Made by a program: the position numbers and the translations under genes
Assembly (NCBI RefSeq): GCF_022201045.2
Contig: NC_068563.1
Span: 23,657,001 to 23,721,000, forward strand
DNA from: Citrus sinensis
Lineage: Eukaryota > Streptophyta > Magnoliopsida > Sapindales > Rutaceae
Length of the DNA: 64,000 nt
Direction: 5' to 3'
In this document: one piece after another, positions 58,680-64,000 of the stretch
Numbering within the stretch: position 1 is the first letter of the stretch
How the letters are laid out: each line of letters starts with the position of its first letter
The notes under the pieces: generated by a model
Told to the model about the DNA's origin: nothing
Database searches by the model: none
What the model saw: only the letters and a program-made list of their open reading frames with translations

Positions 58680-59599
58680 TTTATTTTTATTTTTTTTAGA
58701 AGGGTGCAAAACTTGCAAAACATTCCAATTTTCTTTTGTAATAATCTTTTACCAAACAACAAAATACTGAAGGTAAAGGTGGTGTTTGTTTGTTTATCTA
58801 AAATCTAAATCAATATGAATTAGTCTCAATTTTGAATAAAACTGAATGTTTAAATATGAATGATATTTTTATTTTTTGTCTAAATTATTAAAAATAAATA
58901 TTAAGTTTTTTTAACTTAAAAAATCTAAAAATTAACAATTTTATATTTGTGTCCTTACAAATTATAAATATTAAATAAATAATAAATATTTCAAAGAACT
59001 TAAATAAGATAATAAATTATCATAATATAAATCATATTCAATTGAATACAACTCTTTATATTGTAAATTAGAATATGTTAATCAATTTTATTGCAATTAA
59101 CAATATTCTTATGTGAAAATATTTATAAAAATTATGAAGATAAATAATGCTAATTTGAAGAAAATAAAAAGATAAAAATAATATATTATAACAAGTTATA
59201 CAAATAAGTAATAATACTAATTATTAAATTTTATTTAGGTAAAAATAAAATTAATTCATTAGATAAGGATATTTTAGAAAATATTTTTTAATGGTATTAT
59301 TCAGACTTTTTAAATTAAGTAAAAAATTAAAAAAATAGCTTAATAACTTAATAAAAGAAAATTTTCATAAGTTTAAAAAATAAATAGACTTAATGACTGA
59401 AATAATTGAAATTAAGTTAATTGAATTATTAAATTAAAAAAAAAAAGCAAAAAAGCCCCTAGTTACCAAGGGGTTCAAATCTTTGGGAATGTTGTTTAAA
59501 GGGATAAGTTTTGTTATTTGCAGTGGTTAGTTTTGTGAAAATAGTTTACCCTTTTGGAAAATTAAAGAAGATAAACCTGTAAAATACTCTGTGGCTACC
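58680..59599. other. Intergenic, very AT-rich
   Basis: Mostly A and T in long runs; no ORF, TIR or duplication recognised. Confidence 0.5.
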
Positions 59600-60915
59600 C
59601 TGGCCCTGTAACTTTCCCAGTCGAGCTTTCTCCATTCTTCTGGTAATCAACCACCTATCCACCGCTTCGCTAAACGCTGCACCTATTATTACAAGCTCCG
59701 ATAACGGTAAGTTTCTTGAAAATTTTCACTCATCTTCTATGCTCATGCTTAGATTGTCGTTTTTTCTGTTGGTCATGAACGAAATGTGTTTGATTTAAAG
59801 ATTCGATTATATGGTGTCTCATGCTTTATGGGTTTAACATACATGTGGTATAATTTGAATTTGCAGTATGACAATGATCAGATTGATTGGTTTTGCTTCA
59901 ACTCATTGGATTTTATCTTTTATTTTTTTTTACTTCTTCGAGCATAACTGCACAGTTGATTGTAGGAATGAATTTTTCATCTTAATAGGGAGAATGGCTG
60001 CCTATAATCTTAGTTGATAGTGTATTGGTTCTTACGATGTGTTTCTTGTTAATATGAAACGGAATGCCGGCGATTGAAACCAATTGTTCAGTTGTTAAAA
60101 ACCCACTATTTGCCAATTTGATGGTTGTTACAATCTAATACTACTACAGCAGCTTCACTGGTGGGTGTTGGTCTAAATTTATGTTTCAAAGATGATCAAA
60201 TTTTTTAGGTTGATATAATGCCTTCAAATTAATGCTATATTGCAATTTGTAGGTGTTAAAGAGTTTCTTTTAGCATGTGTGTCAAAATAATGGTGCTTAT
60301 TGGCCTTCTGATCCTAGGTATTGAAAGAAAATGTAGGATAGTCTGTGCATTTGTGTATTGTATTCTTAGTTTTTATTTGTAAGCACTAAGCAGCTTCTGT
60401 GCAGAAATGCGTTTGATAAGTGTCTCTAGTGCTACTGGTGAACAAATCATGTTTGCATTTTTTGGAGCTAAAATTTCTAATGCAATCTTAAGCAAGTAGT
60501 ATTTTGATTGGCTTGAAAAGAGGTTCCAGTGTTTCTAAGTTTTGATGGTATACTAAATTTTAATGCTTGTATTTTAAGTTCTCAGACAATTTGAGTTCCT
60601 GCTCTCATTTAGTTGGTGGGTTAATTCGATATGTTGCTTATTTGAGCAATAGTTGGCTTGTCGCCTCTGATAATGTTGAGGGATTCTTGCCATCTGAGCT
60701 TATTTTACATATAACTTGAAAGCTTCTGGTTCGTACGAAACTGTTATTAGGCAAGCCTTTTACAGTCACAGAGTTGTGTGTGAATAAACTTTTGGCAGAT
60801 GCAGCAATGGTAGCTTATTCGGATAGAATTCTAGTTGTGTATATTTTTATCTGTTTTTGAACTGATCTAACTCATTTCAGCAGACAGCTTTTGTGTTCGA
60901 AACTAGGCAGGTAGC

Positions 60916-61164
60916 ATGGGGAACAAGCCTGCAGTGCCAATGACAGTAAAGCAGGAAAGGGAAGAAATCTTGTTGAAAGTTATACCTCCCCTGGACCGTG
61001 CTTATGTCCGATGGCTTGTTCGGGATCTTGAGATGATTCATCGATTTACTTCTATAAACCCACATGCGGTAAAACCACCAGATCATTATATTGAACACAT
61101 GCGCTTGTATGGAAGGTTGGATGTGGACTTGGATGATCCTGATCTTGCCCATTTGTTCAAGTAG
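60916..61164 (+). CDS. Small conserved-looking protein of unknown function, 82 aa
   Basis: The ORF starts MGNKPAVPMTVKQEREEILL and ends DLDDPDLAHLFK. It is charged and helical-looking, with no signal peptide or membrane segment. A central WLVRDLEMIH and an acidic LDVDLDDPDLAHLF near the end are the striking pieces. I believe plants have close relatives (an Arabidopsis gene near the NEK/NHL block, from memory), but I cannot name a function. A non-coding first exon ending at 59706 (ATAACG then GTAAGT) and an acceptor at 60880 (CTCATTTCAG) give a 1174-bp leader intron, a typical plant arrangement that supports a real gene. The Gly at position 2 (MGNK) could allow N-myristoylation, which is speculative. 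Confidence 0.75.
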   Translation: MGNKPAVPMTVKQEREEILLKVIPPLDRAYVRWLVRDLEMIHRFTSINPHAVKPPDHYIEHMRLYGRLDVDLDDPDLAHLFK

Positions 61165-62462
61165 GTCATCTTGTAATATATAGTCTGTTGTAAATGGAAT
61201 ATGATAATAACTTTTAAATCTCATACTCTTTTGTTGATGGCCGCAGACTAGAAAGTTTTTCTGACTTTTGTCAAAACACACGTATGATAATAACTTTTGA
61301 ATCCCTGGTTTTCTATTGTAGCTGATGTTTGTTGGAGGTTAGGAATGATGGTAGTTAAGCTCTCTTTCTTTCTCTCAGGACACAATTTTTTTTTACTTTT
61401 CATTTACTAATATTTGATAATTCGCCGAGTCACAATGTGGATGGTGTTAAAGAACAGGCAACCAGAAGCAGAATTTTAGGTTATTATAGGTCCCATATTA
61501 AAAAACCAGGGAAAACTAAAACTATGGGTATAGTTACTAGCTATGAATTTTAAGTTGTAAAGTATAATCATGATTGCAGAGATGCCAAAAATATGCCTAT
61601 TTAGCTTTGTTGTGGCTCTATCCAAGCCAATGACAATGAGAAAGAATGCGCATGCCCAGTAATGCCGCCACCACCGCGACTGTGAAAGTGCCGTTTGAGT
61701 TTTGTCTCTTAGCCAAGCATATGGGGACCTACTCCTAACAATCATGCATGGACGGTGAGCCCTTTCTATCCCTTATTCAAAAAATTAATAATAACAAAAA
61801 AAAATGTCAACATTTAGACATGCTTTTTTAAGCAAGACTGCGCTATGACTTAGTGAGGTCACCTCTTTCAAATTTCAGTATTTGGAATGAATATAATTCC
61901 ATTTATGCTGCTTGCGTCCGAAAGGAAGTTTCTTGGAAATTGATTGTTTTCTTTAAATTTTTCTTTTAGTGGTTGGATGGGTTTTAGATAAAATCATAAG
62001 AAAGTTCAAGAAAATCATCAAATAGAAGCCTTTTCTTTTCCATTCTTTACTTTTTTTTCATTTAAAGATATATATTAATTCTTTTAGATTAATTTTAGAT
62101 TACCCTTGTAAAATGATAATGTTTAAAATAACCCCCAAATTATTGTAAGCTTCAATTTACTCTCATTTTTCAAAAAAAAAAAATTCATCAATTACTCCCA
62201 TTTTTTCCATTCTCATTTTTTCCTTACAAATAGTGTTTTGTAGGTGATCATTTTATGATAGAATAATTTAAACTTTATGATTTTCTTTAAAAGGCCTAAT
62301 GTTTAAAGAGCCCAGCCCACGATGGGCGCCTAGTTTAACTGTTTAGTACAGGTTGGGCAAACAGTGCCCTAAAGAAATGGCCAGTGACCGAGTGGTGACA
62401 AAGTGATGAGTTGGCGTTAGGTGGAAGGTGTTTTCTTTATTTTTTGGTTTGTGGCTTAATGC
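61165..62462. other. 3' region of the 82-aa gene and intergenic space
   Basis: The first 200-300 bp are probably 3' UTR. The rest is ordinary sequence. ORFs at 61476 (-) and 62428 (+) resemble nothing known. Confidence 0.45.
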
Positions 62463-62470
62463 GCGCCAAA
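62463..62470 (-). promoter_or_regulatory. E2F-type binding site, distal
   Basis: Reverse complement TTTGGCGC matches the TTTSSCGC consensus exactly, 1.1 kb upstream of the E2F start codon. A weaker ATTGGCGC lies at 62501-62508. Confidence 0.5.
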
Positions 62471-63125
62471 TAATCGCCACTTTCTTTGCGTTCATAAAAG
62501 GCGCCAATCGCCGATTCGAACCCTCTTATATTTCTCTTTTTACTTCAAGAGCTTTACTATATGATACACCTTACAATTTAGTCCATATCCGTTGCCATCA
62601 ATCAAAATTACTCTTGTTTATTAGCAGACCGTTTTAGTTCAATTTTCTAATTGTTTCGACAAAAAATTGTAAAAAAATTTCGTTAGGGATTTTGATTTTT
62701 CGGAAATAAATTTGAATTTTTTAATTCAGTCGTAAAATTATTATCAATAATAATAATAACATTTATGGAGCATATATAATCACTAAAAAAAAATATTATG
62801 ATTTGTAGTTCACACTGAATTGTTACAATTTACATTAAATTATGCACCGTGACTATATGATAACGGAAAAATTTATAGTATTATATTCATATTTTAATCT
62901 CGGTCTATTTGATCAAATTAATTTATATATTTTTTAACATAAAAATTAACTTTATTGATCTCGGTCTAAATCTAAATAAATATGGGTTGTATTTTTAAAA
63001 CATACAGACAAGATCTGTAACAATTTTAAAAAATTCAATAATTATAAATGCACAAACTTTCCAATAAATTATTAAAAGACTTCCTTCCTACACTTTCTCA
63101 AAAAGTCAAGTTGACTTATACCACG

Positions 63126-63133
63126 GCGCCAAA
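63126..63133 (-). promoter_or_regulatory. E2F-type binding site, proximal
   Basis: Reverse complement TTTGGCGC, an exact TTTSSCGC match about 460 bp upstream of the E2F start codon and upstream of the CT-rich leader. This fits self-regulation by E2F. Confidence 0.55.
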
Positions 63134-63590
63134 CAGTAACCAATTTTAACTAAACTGAAAACGGTAATATATATATTATTATTCCCATCTATAAATTATT
63201 TAATTGGCCAATTATTTTATTTTCCTTTTTAAATTTATTTTTTTATAAAATGAAATAATTTTAATTAATAATCAGCTTCCCTCCACATCAATATCCGAAC
63301 CAAATTCCCTCCTTCCCCCACTCTTTCCCTCGTTTTCTGCTCACTTTCTCTCTCTTTCTATCTCCCGCTTTTTTTATTTTCCTTCTAACCAAACACCCTT
63401 CTCCAGATCTCTCCCCTCATCCCCTCCAATTTCTCCTGTCCAATTCCTTACGATTACTTCCACTACATCGCTCTTTGATCTGCTTTGCTGTCTTTAAAAT
63501 CCCCAAACCCTCACAAAATTAAAAAAAAATAATTATTAAAATTTCGTTTTTGTTTTATTTGAATTTGTATTTGTATTTTTTAAATTGGAG

Positions 63591-63758
63591 ATGTCGAATT
63601 CTCAAACGCCGCAGGACAGTTCCGCGTTTAAGCGGCAGCTCCCGTTTTCGGCTATGAAGCCGCCGTTTTTAGCTCCCGGTGGTGATTATCACCGCTTCGC
63701 GGCCGAGCCTCACCGCCTACCCGATCAGGAAGCCGAGGCCATCGTTGTTAAATCTCCT
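63591..63758 (+). CDS. E2F transcription factor (E2Fa/E2Fb-like), first exon only
   Basis: The exon encodes 56 residues and ends at a donor (AATCTCCT followed by GTGAGT); the rest lies past the window. I start at the ATG at 63591 (MSNSQTPQ), since the codons before it include no ATG. The conserved N-terminal plant E2F signature is visible: RQLPFSAMKPPF, then DYHRF, then EAEAIVVKSP. Arabidopsis E2Fa has LAFASTKPPF, DYHRF and DAVVVRSP in the same order. The DNA-binding, dimerisation and RB-binding parts would be in later exons. E2Fa/b with DP partners drive S-phase genes. The leader from about 63300 is CT-rich. Confidence 0.85.
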
Positions 63759-64000
63759 GTGAGTTTTCTCTTTTCAAGTTGTTTCTATTTTTTAATTTTC
63801 TGTTTTTGCCTGTGTTTTACTTTTTTGGGGTTCTGTGTTACTTAGCAATTTTAAAGTTGTGGTTTATGTTTTAAGTGTAATTGCGAGTTAGTGGTATGTG
63901 TTGTGTTAATTGTATGAGGATCTGGTTCTTTAGTGATTAAACTTGTGAATTTAGGATATTGGGTTGGTGACATTACTGATAAGAATTAGTTCTTGGTGAC

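Noticed and set aside
61476..61745. 89-aa ORF on the minus strand
   Set aside because: No recognisable motif; sits in the 3' flank of another gene.

Overview
The window is nuclear DNA from a flowering plant, most likely a woody eudicot. Citrus is my guess from overall feel and is not proven. The evidence is GT-AG introns of plant size, AT-rich intergenic DNA, plant-only gene families (NDR1/HIN1-like, a LIMYB-type Myb/SANT protein, plant NEK and E2F) and dense plant-type transposons. No tRNA, rRNA, CRISPR or bacterial-type operon is visible.

Layout. 1-1657 (-): an FSP1/AIFM2-like FAD oxidoreductase, 3' end outside the window. A broken partial duplicate lies at about 4.6-5.3 kb, and transposon relics fill the space between. 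6690-7648 (+): a LIMYB-like Myb/SANT protein. 12989-18649 (+): a 14-exon NIMA-related kinase (NEK) with an 11-residue repeat array in its tail. 19906-20595 (+) and 22622-23311 (-): two NDR1/HIN1-like (NHL) membrane proteins in convergent orientation, both 229 aa. 24.8-29.1 kb: a decayed LINE (-) with a 1134-bp hAT-type element nested in it. 32834-33547 (+) and 42261-42899 (+): two more NHL genes, separated by about 8.7 kb with SINEs and no recognised gene. 46210-47607 (-): a nepenthesin-type aspartyl protease. 48887-52374 (-): a nuclear speckle splicing regulatory protein 1 (NSRP1) homologue. 52887-58679: a 5.8-kb Mutator-like element (MULE) with 124-bp terminal inverted repeats and a near-perfect 9-bp target duplication. 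It carries a decayed transposase gene and a convergent, intact GRF-type zinc-finger ORF. 60916-61164 (+): a small unnamed 82-aa protein. 63591 onward (+): first exon of an E2Fa/E2Fb-like cell-cycle transcription factor, with E2F-type sites upstream.

The genes do not form one pathway. From memory, FSP1-like, NEK, NHL and E2F genes also lie near each other in duplicated Arabidopsis blocks, so this looks like an old conserved gene neighbourhood later filled with transposons. Many mobile elements could be bounded to the base by target-site duplications: 9 bp (Mutator type), 8 bp (hAT type), 3 bp TTA (Tourist type) and 8-14 bp (SINE/LINE). The most unusual item is the MULE, which has the convergent two-gene plan of maize MuDR but a GRF zinc-finger ORF in the second-gene position.
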